Assembly (NCBI RefSeq): GCF_900091525.1
Contig: NZ_FMCU01000017.1
Coordinates: forward strand, 62,001-126,000
Length of the DNA stretch: 64,000 nucleotides
Source: Micromonospora matsumotoense
GTDB taxonomy: Bacteria > Actinomycetota > Actinomycetes > Mycobacteriales > Micromonosporaceae
Direction: 5' to 3'
A program made the position numbers and the translations under genes. The notes beneath the pieces were generated by a model. The model saw only the letters and a list, made by a program, of their open reading frames with translations, ran no database searches and had not been told where the DNA came from. This document shows, piece after piece, positions 23,357 through 31,133 of the stretch. Numbering within the stretch: the stretch's first letter is position 1; each line of letters begins with the position of its first letter.

Positions 23357-24589
23357 TCAGCCGACCAGGGCCGCGTAGACGAGTTGGCGGAGCTGGGAGC
23401 GCAGCGGGTAGGTGCTCGACGGCATCAGCTGGGTGAACAGCAGCGCGGTGATCTCCTCGGCCGGGTCGACCCAGAACGCGGTGCTGGCCAACCCGCCCCA
23501 GTAGTATTCGCCGACGCTGCTCGGCACCTTGGCCGGCACCGGGTCCTGCACCACGGCGAAGCCCAGCCCGAAGCCGATGCCGTCCAGCACCGTCTCGGCG
23601 AACCCCTGCGGCTGCAACGACGCCAGGTCGCCGCCGCCGGGCAGGTGGTTGCGGGTCATGTAGCGCACCGTCCGGGGCCCGAGCAGTCGTACGCCGTCCA
23701 GCTCGCCGCCGCGCAGCAGCAGCTGGGTGAACCGGTGGTAGTCGGCGGCCGTGGAGACCAACCCGCCCCCGCCGGACAGGCACTGCGGCGGGGCCAGCGC
23801 GGCGGCACCGAGCTGATCGGCGCGGACCGCCCGACCGGTGCCGGGGTGCGGGGTGTAGAGGGCGGCGAGCCGCTTGGCATCCGCCTGGTCGACCCAGAAC
23901 CCGGTGTCGGTCATGCCCAGCGGGACGAGGATGCGGGTGGTGAGGAAATCGGCCAGGCTCTGCCCGGAGAGCACCTCGACGAGCCGGCCGAGCACGTCGG
24001 TGGAGACGCCGTAGTTCCAACCGGTGCCGGGCTGGAACAGCAGCGGCAGCTTCGCCATCCCGGCGCTGGCCCCGGCCAGGTCCAGCCCCGGCGGGACGCC
24101 GAGGTCGTAGCCGGCGGCCCGGTAGAGCGCGTCGACCACCGAGGTCTGCGCGAACCCGTAGGTCAGCCCGGCGGTGTGGGTGAGCAGGTGCCAGACCCGG
24201 ATCGGCTCGACCGCCGGCACGGTGTACGCCTTGAGCGCCGAGCCCTTGTCGAAGACCCGGACGTCGGCGAACTCCGGCAGCCAGCGGCTGATCGGGTCGG
24301 TCAGCTCGAACCGGCCCTCCTCCCACAGCATCATCGCCGCGACCGAGGTGATCGGCTTGGTCATCGAGTAGATCCGCCAGATGGTGTCGGGCTCGACCGG
24401 GGTGCCCGCCTCCAGGTCGCGCAGCCCGTGGACCGAGGAGTGCGCGACCTCGCCGCGCCGGGTGACCACGATCTGCCAGCCGGCCAGCCGCCCGTCGTCG
24501 ACGTACCGGCCGAAGTGGTCGTCGATCCGGGCCAGCCGGCCCGGGTCGAAGCCGATGCGGTCCGGGTCGGTGCTGCGTGCCACGTTCAC
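23357..24589 (-). CDS. serine hydrolase, class C beta-lactamase/esterase family
   Basis: The 410-residue enzyme has the penicillin-binding fold: the S-x-x-K nucleophile motif SMTK (about residue 73) within YSMTKPITSVAAMMLWEEG, the second motif YGV in GWNYGVSTDVLGRLVE, and a late EYYWGGLASTAFWVDP with WGG in place of KTG, typical of EstB-like esterases and cytosolic homologues. No signal peptide is seen. It probably hydrolyses an ester or amide; beta-lactamase activity is not implied. GTG 24589 is chosen; GTG 24583 is an alternative. Transcription is divergent from the pentapeptide gene. Confidence 0.88.
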   Translation of the reverse strand: MNVARSTDPDRIGFDPGRLARIDDHFGRYVDDGRLAGWQIVVTRRGEVAHSSVHGLRDLEAGTPVEPDTIWRIYSMTKPITSVAAMMLWEEGRFELTDPISRWLPEFADVRVFDKGSALKAYTVPAVEPIRVWHLLTHTAGLTYGFAQTSVVDALYRAAGYDLGVPPGLDLAGASAGMAKLPLLFQPGTGWNYGVSTDVLGRLVEVLSGQSLADFLTTRILVPLGMTDTGFWVDQADAKRLAALYTPHPGTGRAVRADQLGAAALAPPQCLSGGGGLVSTAADYHRFTQLLLRGGELDGVRLLGPRTVRYMTRNHLPGGGDLASLQPQGFAETVLDGIGFGLGFAVVQDPVPAKVPSSVGEYYWGGLASTAFWVDPAEEITALLFTQLMPSSTYPLRSQLRQLVYAALVG

Positions 24590-24655
24590 GTCACCGAACG
24601 TACTAGCCGGTGCGCGCCGGGCGGTAGGTGCGCCGACGGTGTCGGTGCTCGCACC

Positions 24656-24661
24656 TATGGT
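24656..24661 (+). promoter_or_regulatory. -10 hexamer, leaderless-type promoter of the pentapeptide gene
   Basis: TATGGT is followed by 6 nt and ATG at 24668. No ribosome binding site fits better than this leaderless arrangement. Confidence 0.5.
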
Positions 24662-24667
24662 GGAGCG

Positions 24668-25261
24668 ATGCCGCAGGCCGCCGAGGACGAGACGTTCCGC
24701 CACACCGACTGGTACGCCGAGGAGTTGGTCGACCGGCACTTCGTCCGCTGCGTCTTCTCCGACGTCGACCTGACCGAGGCGGTCAGCCGGGGCGCCTCGT
24801 TCACCGAGTGCTCCTTCGGCGGGGTGTCGTTCAACTCCTCCCGGCACACCGACTCGGCCTTCGTCCGCTGCGTGTTCCGCCGGTGCAACCTGTTCGAGGC
24901 CGAGTTCACCGGCTGCAAGCTGGTCGGCAGCACGTTCGACCAGTGCGAGCTGCGTCCGTTGCGGGTGTCGGGTGGGGACTGGTCGTTCGTCGCGCTACCG
25001 GGGGCCGACCTGCGCGGCGCGCAGCTCAGCGACGTACGGATGCGTGAGGCCGATCTGACCGGGGCGAATCTGACCGGCGCGACCCTGGCCCGGGTGGACC
25101 TCTCGGCCGCCCAACTGCACGCGGTGCGGTTCACCGGGGCCGATCTGCGGGGCAGCGACCTCACCGCGCTGGACCCGACGGCGGTCGAGCGGGCCGGCGC
25201 GGTGATCGACCCGGAGCAGGCGATGGTGCTCGCCCAGTCGTTGGGTTTCGAGATCCGCTGA
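24668..25261 (+). CDS. pentapeptide repeat protein
   Basis: The 197-residue protein is built of A(D/N)LxX-type pentapeptide repeats from about residue 20 to 175, broken by a loop after LRPLRVSGGDWSF. Clear units include ADLRGAQLSDVRMREADLTGANLTGATL. Such proteins fold as a right-handed quadrilateral beta-helix; some (MfpA/Qnr) mimic DNA and protect gyrase from quinolones. The central Cys-rich coils (FVRCVFRRCNLFEAEFTGCKL) resemble McbG/Qnr-like proteins, so gyrase protection is one possibility but is not shown. Confidence 0.87.
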   Translation: MPQAAEDETFRHTDWYAEELVDRHFVRCVFSDVDLTEAVSRGASFTECSFGGVSFNSSRHTDSAFVRCVFRRCNLFEAEFTGCKLVGSTFDQCELRPLRVSGGDWSFVALPGADLRGAQLSDVRMREADLTGANLTGATLARVDLSAAQLHAVRFTGADLRGSDLTALDPTAVERAGAVIDPEQAMVLAQSLGFEIR

Positions 25262-25407
25262 CGGCCACCTATTGTTGATCTCCGCGCCATCATGAGGTTG
25301 AGCTGGGCTTTCATCCTTGGCAGGTAACTTTCCATCGCTCGCACTTGGTAACAAACTGGAAACGCCCACCCGCTGGCATATGGCGCATCCCGGCCCTGGA
25401 ATGACAA

Positions 25408-25423
25408 CGTGAGAACGCTCACG
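25408..25423. promoter_or_regulatory. 6-bp inverted repeat upstream of the membrane-anchored protein
   Basis: CGTGAGaacgCTCACG is a perfect inverted repeat 59 bp before GTG 25483. It could be an operator or part of a 5' leader hairpin. The surrounding 220 bp hold no gene. Confidence 0.35.
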
Positions 25424-25482
25424 GCGCGACCGCACCCCCTCCCCGACCGGTCGCGGGCGTCGGGCTGGGGAGTGGGACACAC

Positions 25483-26376
25483 GTGAACGACCAAGAAACC
25501 TGGCGGATCGGGCCGGGCCCGACGACGCGTATCGCGCAGCGTCGGGAGGCCCGACGTCGGCAACGTCGCCGCTGGGCGATCGAGGCGGTGGCCGGCCTGG
25601 CCTGCCTCGCGGTGCTGGTGACCTATCTGGGTCCGGATTCGGACCCGCCGGAGTCCGACCTGGTGCTGCCGGCCGGCGCGCCGACCCCGGCCGGATACCC
25701 GACCGGGGCGGCGGGGGTGGGCGTTTCGGCCGAGGCCGGGATCGTCACGCCCGGGTTGCAGCCCCGGGAACGCACCCCGCCACCGAGCGAGCCACCGACT
25801 CCGACCGCCACCCCGGTGGCGTCCCCGGCCGCGCCGACGCTGAGCGTCTCCCGGGCCGACGTGCCCGCCGAGGTGGACCTGACCGCGCTGGGCACCCGGG
25901 ACTGGGTGCACTGGGGGCTCAACCGGCCGGAGACTCTGGTCCGCAGGGGCGGCGGCAGCGACGAGATCCGGGACGAGGGCGGTCGGGGCGCACGCGACCG
26001 GTACGACACCAACCCCGAGCTGTTCGGCTGGCGCGACGGCGCTCCGGTGCCGGCCGTCTCCGCCACCGGCACCGGCGTGTTCGTCTGCGGTGTCGGTAAC
26101 GGGTTCGCGCTGGCCGTGGCGGGTGACGGGGAACCGCGTACGGTGCACCTCTTCGCCGGGGTCTGGATGGCCCAGGGGCGGCTGGACGCGCGGCTGTCCA
26201 CCGGTGGGGCGACCCGCACGCTGCGGCTGGAGGACCCGCACACCACCCACACCGCCCAGTTCGTCATCCGGTACCAGGTGCCCCGGGGTGAGAAGCTGCT
26301 GATCCGCTGGACCGTCGAGAAGACCTTCAACAGCAGCTGCGGCAACGTGAACCTCCAGGCGGCAGCGGTGCGTTGA
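25483..26376 (+). CDS. membrane-anchored hypothetical protein
   Basis: The 297-residue protein has an Arg-rich cytosolic start (RRQRRRW), one membrane helix (about residues 30-47, AIEAVAGLACLAVLVTYLG), a Pro/Thr-rich stalk to about 125, and an extracytoplasmic beta-rich domain (VDLTALGTRDWVHWGLN, then VSATGTGVFVCGVGNGFALAV, and RTVHLFAGVWMAQGRL). The last domain resembles no family I can name with certainty; it could bind a ligand at the cell surface. GTG 25483 follows a modest GGAG. Confidence 0.6.
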   Translation: MNDQETWRIGPGPTTRIAQRREARRRQRRRWAIEAVAGLACLAVLVTYLGPDSDPPESDLVLPAGAPTPAGYPTGAAGVGVSAEAGIVTPGLQPRERTPPPSEPPTPTATPVASPAAPTLSVSRADVPAEVDLTALGTRDWVHWGLNRPETLVRRGGGSDEIRDEGGRGARDRYDTNPELFGWRDGAPVPAVSATGTGVFVCGVGNGFALAVAGDGEPRTVHLFAGVWMAQGRLDARLSTGGATRTLRLEDPHTTHTAQFVIRYQVPRGEKLLIRWTVEKTFNSSCGNVNLQAAAVR

Positions 26377-26452
26377 GTCGTTAGCCCTCCTTTGGGCTTT
26401 ATGTCGGGATAGCGTGGCCGGGTCGATGCCCACGAGCTACCCGGAGGCCCAG

Positions 26453-26890
26453 ATGTCGACCGACGAGCAGGTGCTGGACAGCCCCGAGGGCTGGGTCGCC
26501 GATCACATCCGGCGGTACGTCGCGACCGGCGGCGTCGAGGGGCACGAGTGGCAGCCGGGCGTCTTCACGCTGCTGCTGACCACCCGGGGCCGGCGCAGTG
26601 GCAAGTTGCGCCGCACCGCGCTCATCTACGGCCGGGACGGCGACGACTACCTGGTCGTCGCCTCCCAGGGCGGTGCGCCCCAGCACCCCTCCTGGTATCT
26701 CAACCTGCGCGACGAACCCGAGGCGCAGGTGCAGGTCGGTGCGGAGGCGTTCACCGTCCGGGCGCGTACCGCCGAGCCGGCGGAGCGGGCCCGGATGTGG
26801 CCGACGATGACCGCCATCTGGCCGGCGTACAACGAGTACCAGAGCAAGACCGACCGGGAGATCCCGGTGGTGGTGTTGCAGCGGCGCTGA
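26453..26890 (+). CDS. F420-dependent nitroreductase-family (DDN-like) oxidoreductase
   Basis: The 145-residue protein fits the deazaflavin-dependent nitroreductase family of Mycobacterium Ddn: GVFTLLLTTRGRRSGKLRRTALIYGRDGDDYLVVASQGG, then PSWYLNLRDEPEAQVQVG and WPTMTAIWPAYNEYQ with the conserved Tyr. It would use F420H2 to reduce quinones or nitro compounds. ATG 26453 is chosen because GGAGG lies 5 nt upstream (26443-26447); GTG 26414 and ATG 26426 are in frame upstream. Confidence 0.88.
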   Translation: MSTDEQVLDSPEGWVADHIRRYVATGGVEGHEWQPGVFTLLLTTRGRRSGKLRRTALIYGRDGDDYLVVASQGGAPQHPSWYLNLRDEPEAQVQVGAEAFTVRARTAEPAERARMWPTMTAIWPAYNEYQSKTDREIPVVVLQRR

Positions 26891-26904
26891 CCCATCGGGC
26901 GCGC

Positions 26905-28488
26905 TCAGCAGACGATCGGCTTGACCCAGGAACACTCCCGGCCCTCGGGCACCCGTGGTGACTCCGGGGCCACCGGCGGCGTCGCGCGCGTCGACCTGCC
27001 GTCCGCCTCCCGGTAGGAGGCCAGCGCGATGGCGATCTGGTCCTCCAACGCCTTGACCGACGAGGTGAGGTAGTTGTTGAACACCACCGAGAAGGCCAGC
27101 ACCCGCCCGTCGCCGTCGGTGGCGTAGCCGGACAGGGCGGACACCCCCGTAAGGCTGCCGGACTTGGCGTGCACGTTGTCCGCCGCCGCCGTGCCGCGCA
27201 TCCGGCTGCGCAGGGTGCCACCGACGAGGCGCTCGGCGTTTCCGGCGATCGGCAGCGCCGCGTACCAGGTGTCGAACCAGGGTTCCCGGCGGACGGCGGA
27301 GAGCAGGGCGACGAACTCGTCGGCCGGGATCAGGTTGCGCCGGGACAACCCGGAGCCGTCGAGTTGGCGCAGGGTGCCGGTGTCCATTCCGGTGTCGGCG
27401 ACGTACTCGCTGATCGCGGTCAACCCCGCCGGCCAACTGCCGGAACCGGAGATGACCCGGCCGATCTCCTTGGTCAGCACCTCGGCGTGCCCGTTGTTGG
27501 ACAACTTGAGAAAGGGCACCAGCAACTCGGCCAGGGCCATCGAGTCGTGCCGGGCCACCGGCGTGGCATCCGCCGGGGTGGCCCGGCCGGGCACGGTCCG
27601 ACCGAGCACCCGGACCCCGTGCCGGCGCAGCGCGTCCCGGAAGACGGCGGCGGCGTAGCCGGTGGGTTCCCAGACGGTCATCCAGTCGCTGGTCGCCGCC
27701 GCGCCGACCGCGATCCGGCCGGTGACCACGATGGTGTTGCCGCCGTGCGTCCGCTCGAACGACAGCGTCGTCTCGCCGTCGGCGACCGTCTCGGCCCGGT
27801 TGTCGATCCGCAGGTAACCGTTTGGCGGGCTCAGGGTCACCACCGGTTTCGCCCCGGCCGCGCCCGCCGGGGCGGCCCGCACGATGACGGTGCCCGCGTC
27901 GTAGTCGGTGTCCGGCGCCACGGTCAGCGCGGAGACCTGCGCGGCGTAGTAGTAGGACTCGTCGTCCCAGGCCCACTCCGCACCGAGCCGGGCGGCGTCG
28001 TAGCGGGTGTCGTCGGCGACCAGGTGCCCGGTCACCATCCGTACCCCGTCGGCGGCGACCTGGGCGGCCAGCGCGTCGTAGTCGGCGGTCAGCATCGTCG
28101 GGTCGCCGCCGCCCCGCAGGTAGAGGTTGCCGGCGACGAGCCCGGCCCGACGCCGGCCGTCGGTGAGCACGTCGGTGCTGAACCGGTGCCCGGGGCCGAG
28201 CAGCGCCAGGGCTGCCGTCGACGTCAGCAGCTTGGTGTTGGAGGCGGGCACCAGTTGGCGGTCGCCGTTGCGGTCGTAGAGGGTCCGGCCGGTGGCCGTG
28301 TCCACCACGACCACCCCGGCCTGCGCCCCGGCGAGCCGGGGGTCGGCGAGGACGGCGTCGATGGTGGCGTGCAGCCGGGTGGCCGCCGGGCCGGGTGACT
28401 CGGCGGTGGCCGGAAGCGCACCGGCGGCGGCCACGGTGGCGACCAGTGCCACCAGCGCCAGCGTCCGGGGAAAGAGACGACGATGCAT
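26905..28488 (-). CDS. dacB: D-alanyl-D-alanine carboxypeptidase/endopeptidase, PBP4 type
   Basis: The 527-residue product has a signal peptide (1 to about 29, ending in PATA) and the S13 peptidase layout: the S-x-x-K motif SNTK within VPASNTKLLTSTAAL (about residue 83), the S-x-N motif in KLSNNGHAE (about 325), and the K-S/T-G motif in HAKSGSLTG (about 440). It trims or cleaves D-Ala bonds of peptidoglycan outside the membrane. It converges with the Ddn-like gene with 14 bp between stops. Confidence 0.92.
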   Translation of the reverse strand: MHRRLFPRTLALVALVATVAAAGALPATAESPGPAATRLHATIDAVLADPRLAGAQAGVVVVDTATGRTLYDRNGDRQLVPASNTKLLTSTAALALLGPGHRFSTDVLTDGRRRAGLVAGNLYLRGGGDPTMLTADYDALAAQVAADGVRMVTGHLVADDTRYDAARLGAEWAWDDESYYYAAQVSALTVAPDTDYDAGTVIVRAAPAGAAGAKPVVTLSPPNGYLRIDNRAETVADGETTLSFERTHGGNTIVVTGRIAVGAAATSDWMTVWEPTGYAAAVFRDALRRHGVRVLGRTVPGRATPADATPVARHDSMALAELLVPFLKLSNNGHAEVLTKEIGRVISGSGSWPAGLTAISEYVADTGMDTGTLRQLDGSGLSRRNLIPADEFVALLSAVRREPWFDTWYAALPIAGNAERLVGGTLRSRMRGTAAADNVHAKSGSLTGVSALSGYATDGDGRVLAFSVVFNNYLTSSVKALEDQIAIALASYREADGRSTRATPPVAPESPRVPEGRECSWVKPIVC

Positions 28489-28587
28489 GCACTGACGCTG
28501 TCACGAAGATTTCCGTCAAGCAAGCCGCGACACCGTAGATTTTCTTCCCAGGGTGATGGTCCCGGGCCGGTGGTCCGCCGGTGGTGG

Positions 28588-29313
28588 TCAGGTCGGGTCC
28601 GGCGCGGCCGGATCGGGCGCGTCGGGCTCGGCGCGGAAGTGCCGGCTCGGCTCCACCAGCAGCGGGGCGGCCAGTGCGGCCAGCGCCCCGCCGAGCAGCG
28701 GGAAGACGATGAACACCCACAGATGCCGCAGCGCCGCACCGCCTTCGAACACGGCCGGACCGAACGACCGGGCCGGATTGATCGAGGTGCCGTCCAGGGT
28801 GATCCCCACCAGCAGCACCGCTACCAAGGTCAGGCCGATCGCCAGGCCGGCGAAGCCGGCGTGCTCGACCCGACTCGTCACCACCAGCACCACCAGCACG
28901 AACAGGAACGTCAGGACGACCTCCAGCACCGCCGTGCCTCCCCGGTTGATGTGCACCCCGTAGCCGTTGGTGCCCAACGCCCCGGTCTGGTCCGCCACGC
29001 CTCCCCAGCGCACCAGCCCCCAGATGACGAAGCTGGCCACCGTGGCCCCCACGAACTGCGCGATCCAGTACGCGACCGCGCCGACCACGGAGATCTTGCC
29101 GGAGAGCAGCACCCCCATCGTCACTGCGGGATTGAGGTGCGCGCCGGAGAGCGGGCCGATCGCGTACACCAGCCCCACCAGGACGAACCCGAAGGCCAGC
29201 GCCACGACGACCACTCCGCCCTGCATCTGGGCGAAGACTGCGGTGCCCACTCCGACGAAGACCAGCAGCAGGGTGCCGAGCAGTTCGGCGGCGTACCTTC
29301 TGGCAGCGTCCAT
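28588..29313 (-). CDS. MIP family aquaporin / aquaglyceroporin
   Basis: The 241-residue channel has six membrane helices and both Asn-Pro-Ala loops: SGAHLNPAVTMG (about residues 56-67) and DGTSINPARSFGPA (about 178-191). This gives the standard AqpZ-like hourglass pore for water or small neutral solutes. The C-terminal tail RAEPDAPDPAAPDPT is acidic and disordered. The start at 29313 is backed by TACCCT 6 nt upstream. Confidence 0.92.
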   Translation of the reverse strand: MDAARRYAAELLGTLLLVFVGVGTAVFAQMQGGVVVVALAFGFVLVGLVYAIGPLSGAHLNPAVTMGVLLSGKISVVGAVAYWIAQFVGATVASFVIWGLVRWGGVADQTGALGTNGYGVHINRGGTAVLEVVLTFLFVLVVLVVTSRVEHAGFAGLAIGLTLVAVLLVGITLDGTSINPARSFGPAVFEGGAALRHLWVFIVFPLLGGALAALAAPLLVEPSRHFRAEPDAPDPAAPDPT

Positions 29314-29319
29314 GCGCTC

Positions 29320-29325
29320 AGGGTA
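29320..29325 (-). promoter_or_regulatory. -10 hexamer, leaderless-type promoter of the aquaporin gene
   Basis: On the minus strand TACCCT is followed by 6 nt and ATG at 29313. Confidence 0.5.
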
Positions 29326-29512
29326 GGAAGGATCAGGGCGCTGAGGAGCGGAAACGGGGATGTTCGGCGGGGCCTTCGACAGACCCCGCTCTATTTGACG
29401 AACCCCCGGGCAGCGGGCACGGTGGGTGGGAGGGCCGCGCGAAGGCGCCCCGAATCACCCGGCGGGCACCGGCCCGCCGCAGGGAGCGCGCAACTGTCGT
29501 CGCGCGACGTCC

Positions 29513-29539
29513 GATCCCGAAGATCCCGAAGATCCCGAG
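29513..29539 (+). repeat. 9-nt tandem repeat, three copies
   Basis: GATCCCGAA occurs at 29513-29521 and 29522-29530, with GATCCCGAG at 29531-29539. The last copy supplies part of the GAGGAG ribosome binding site of the next gene, so copy number would alter the 5' leader rather than the coding sequence. Confidence 0.75.
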
Positions 29540-29549
29540 GAGTCCCGCC

Positions 29550-29831
29550 ATGCTCACCATGACCGACAACGCCGTGCTCGTGATCCGTGACCTCACGGCC
29601 CAGCAGGACGTCGCCCAGGACGGTGGGCTGCGGATCGCCGCCGACACCGAGGCCGGCGCGCTGACCATCGAACTGGTGCCCGTGCCGGCGCAGGGCGATC
29701 AGGTCGTCGACACCGAGGGGGCCCGCATCTTCCTCGACCCCGATGCCGCCGAACTGCTCAACGACACCTCCGTGGACGCCTCCGTCGACGACGAGGGCGT
29801 GGTCCAGTTCGGCTTCACCGAGCAGGAGTGA
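29550..29831 (+). CDS. HesB/IscA-like small protein lacking cysteines
   Basis: The 93-residue protein has the Fe-S biogenesis (HesB/IscA-like) pattern found in actinobacteria: an early helix MLTMTDNAVLVIRDLTAQQD, GLRIAADTEAG, then VVDTEGARIFLDPDAAELLNDTSVDASVD. It contains no Cys at all, whereas A-type carriers use three. It is therefore unlikely to carry an Fe-S cluster itself; the role is unknown. GAGGAG lies 7 nt upstream of the ATG. The stop is 5 bp from that of the convergent beta-family gene. Confidence 0.75.
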   Translation: MLTMTDNAVLVIRDLTAQQDVAQDGGLRIAADTEAGALTIELVPVPAQGDQVVDTEGARIFLDPDAAELLNDTSVDASVDDEGVVQFGFTEQE

Positions 29832-29836
29832 CCCGA

Positions 29837-30931
29837 TCAGCGGGCCCGCCAGTGCTCTCCGCCGCGATGCGGCCGGGTGAACCCGTCCCGGTCCTCGGTG
29901 CTCGTCGGCGGGGCCCGACGACGCCCGTCGACCGGACCGGTCAACTCCGTCAGCACGTGCGCCAGATGGTGCGAGGTGCTCCACGCCGTCCAGTTGGCCG
30001 GTGAGCCGGCCCCGGTCGCCCGGCGGGCCCGCCGCAGCAACTCGTGGTCACCCCAGGAGAAGCTTGCCCCGGCGGGCGGCCAGTGTGCGGCGGTGACCAG
30101 TGTGCGGCACAGGTCGGCGAACCTCTCGTCGCCCCGGCCACCCCGCCGCGACCAGCGGTAGATCCACCACCCGTCCTCGGTGGTGTACCGCACCGTGGGC
30201 AGCCGGTCGCCCGGCTCCACGTCGCCCGGCGGGGCGGCGACCACCCCGTAGTCGCCGTACCCCACGCCCAGGTCGGCCAGCCGACGCCAGAACAGCAGGT
30301 CCCAGCGGTCCACCCGGACCGGTTCGTCGGTGCGCAGCCGGGACAGCGACGGCGGCATCCCGCCGGCCGCCACGGTCACCGTGCGCCAGGCGTGCCGGCA
30401 GGCCCAGTCCACCATCCACCGCACCCGGGGCTCGGCGGCCCGAAGATCGGCGAGGCAGCACACGTCACCGGCGTCGACCAGCAGGTCGCACTGCTCCGGG
30501 ACCAGCCCGGTCCGCCGCCACACCCGCTCCACCGCCGTCGTGGCGGCATCCGGGCCGGCCCGGTCCCGGCCGACCCGCAACCGCACCACCGCACCCCGGG
30601 CGTACGCGCGACAGGCCGCGCCGTGCGCCGCCAACCGCCGGTCGCCGCACGCCAACCCGACCACCGGGAGCACCGGTACGTCCCACCGGGCCAGCTCGCC
30701 ACCCGGCCCTTCGGGCAGCGCGCAGACGTCGACGGCCGGCACCAACCCGGCGGGCAGCCGGCGCAGCAGCTCGGGCAGGCCGGTGTCGGTCGTGGACACG
30801 TTGAGGAGCGGGGCGACCAGGGGAGCCGAGGCGCTGTCCAGATGACCCAGCGCCTCCAGCTCACCCCGTCTGCTGGTGAGGATGGGTCGGTAGACGGGTT
30901 CCGCCACCCGACCCCCGGGGGCGGGCACCAT
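29837..30931 (-). CDS. beta family protein
   Basis: The 364-residue protein begins YRPILTSRRGELEALGHL and contains PLLNVSTTDTG, a DLLVDAGDV strand, a central HAWRTVTVAAGGMPPSL and late GYGDYGVVAAPPGDVEPG, TVRYTTEDGWWIYRW, SFSWGDHELLRRA and AWSTSHHLAHVL. This order is typical of the beta protein (T4-beta) family, which occurs in phages and bacterial accessory regions. Its biochemistry is unknown. The ATG at 30931 is preceded by TAGATT 5 nt away. Confidence 0.78.
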   Translation of the reverse strand: MVPAPGGRVAEPVYRPILTSRRGELEALGHLDSASAPLVAPLLNVSTTDTGLPELLRRLPAGLVPAVDVCALPEGPGGELARWDVPVLPVVGLACGDRRLAAHGAACRAYARGAVVRLRVGRDRAGPDAATTAVERVWRRTGLVPEQCDLLVDAGDVCCLADLRAAEPRVRWMVDWACRHAWRTVTVAAGGMPPSLSRLRTDEPVRVDRWDLLFWRRLADLGVGYGDYGVVAAPPGDVEPGDRLPTVRYTTEDGWWIYRWSRRGGRGDERFADLCRTLVTAAHWPPAGASFSWGDHELLRRARRATGAGSPANWTAWSTSHHLAHVLTELTGPVDGRRRAPPTSTEDRDGFTRPHRGGEHWRAR

Positions 30932-30936
30932 ACCTC

Positions 30937-30942
30937 AATCTA
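30937..30942 (-). promoter_or_regulatory. -10 hexamer of the beta-family gene
   Basis: On the minus strand TAGATT is followed by 5 nt and ATG at 30931, so the mRNA would have almost no leader. Confidence 0.4.
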
Positions 30943-31026
30943 CCGGGCCGACCGCCCCCGTCACAGGGGTTGCCCGGCAATCGTGGTGACGGATCGGCGT
31001 CGTACCCGGGCCCTCCACATCGGGCA

Positions 31027-31055
31027 TTGACAGTGGTCGGTGCCGGTGGTGGCAT
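31027..31055 (+). promoter_or_regulatory. candidate promoter of the expansin-like gene
   Basis: TTGACA at 31027-31032 is a perfect -35 hexamer. After a 17-nt spacer, TGGCAT at 31050-31055 is a weak -10. The gene starts about 79 bp further on. No CebR-like box was found here. Confidence 0.35.
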
Positions 31056-31133
31056 GGGTGGGCGGCACGCCGGGCGTGGAAGGGCATCCGAACACCATGT
31101 CCCCGCTCCATCCTGCCCGGAAGGCGTACCCCC

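Noticed and set aside
23357..24589. true class C beta-lactamase conferring resistance
   Set aside because: There is no signal peptide, and the third motif reads WGG instead of KTG, which points to a cytosolic esterase-like hydrolase.
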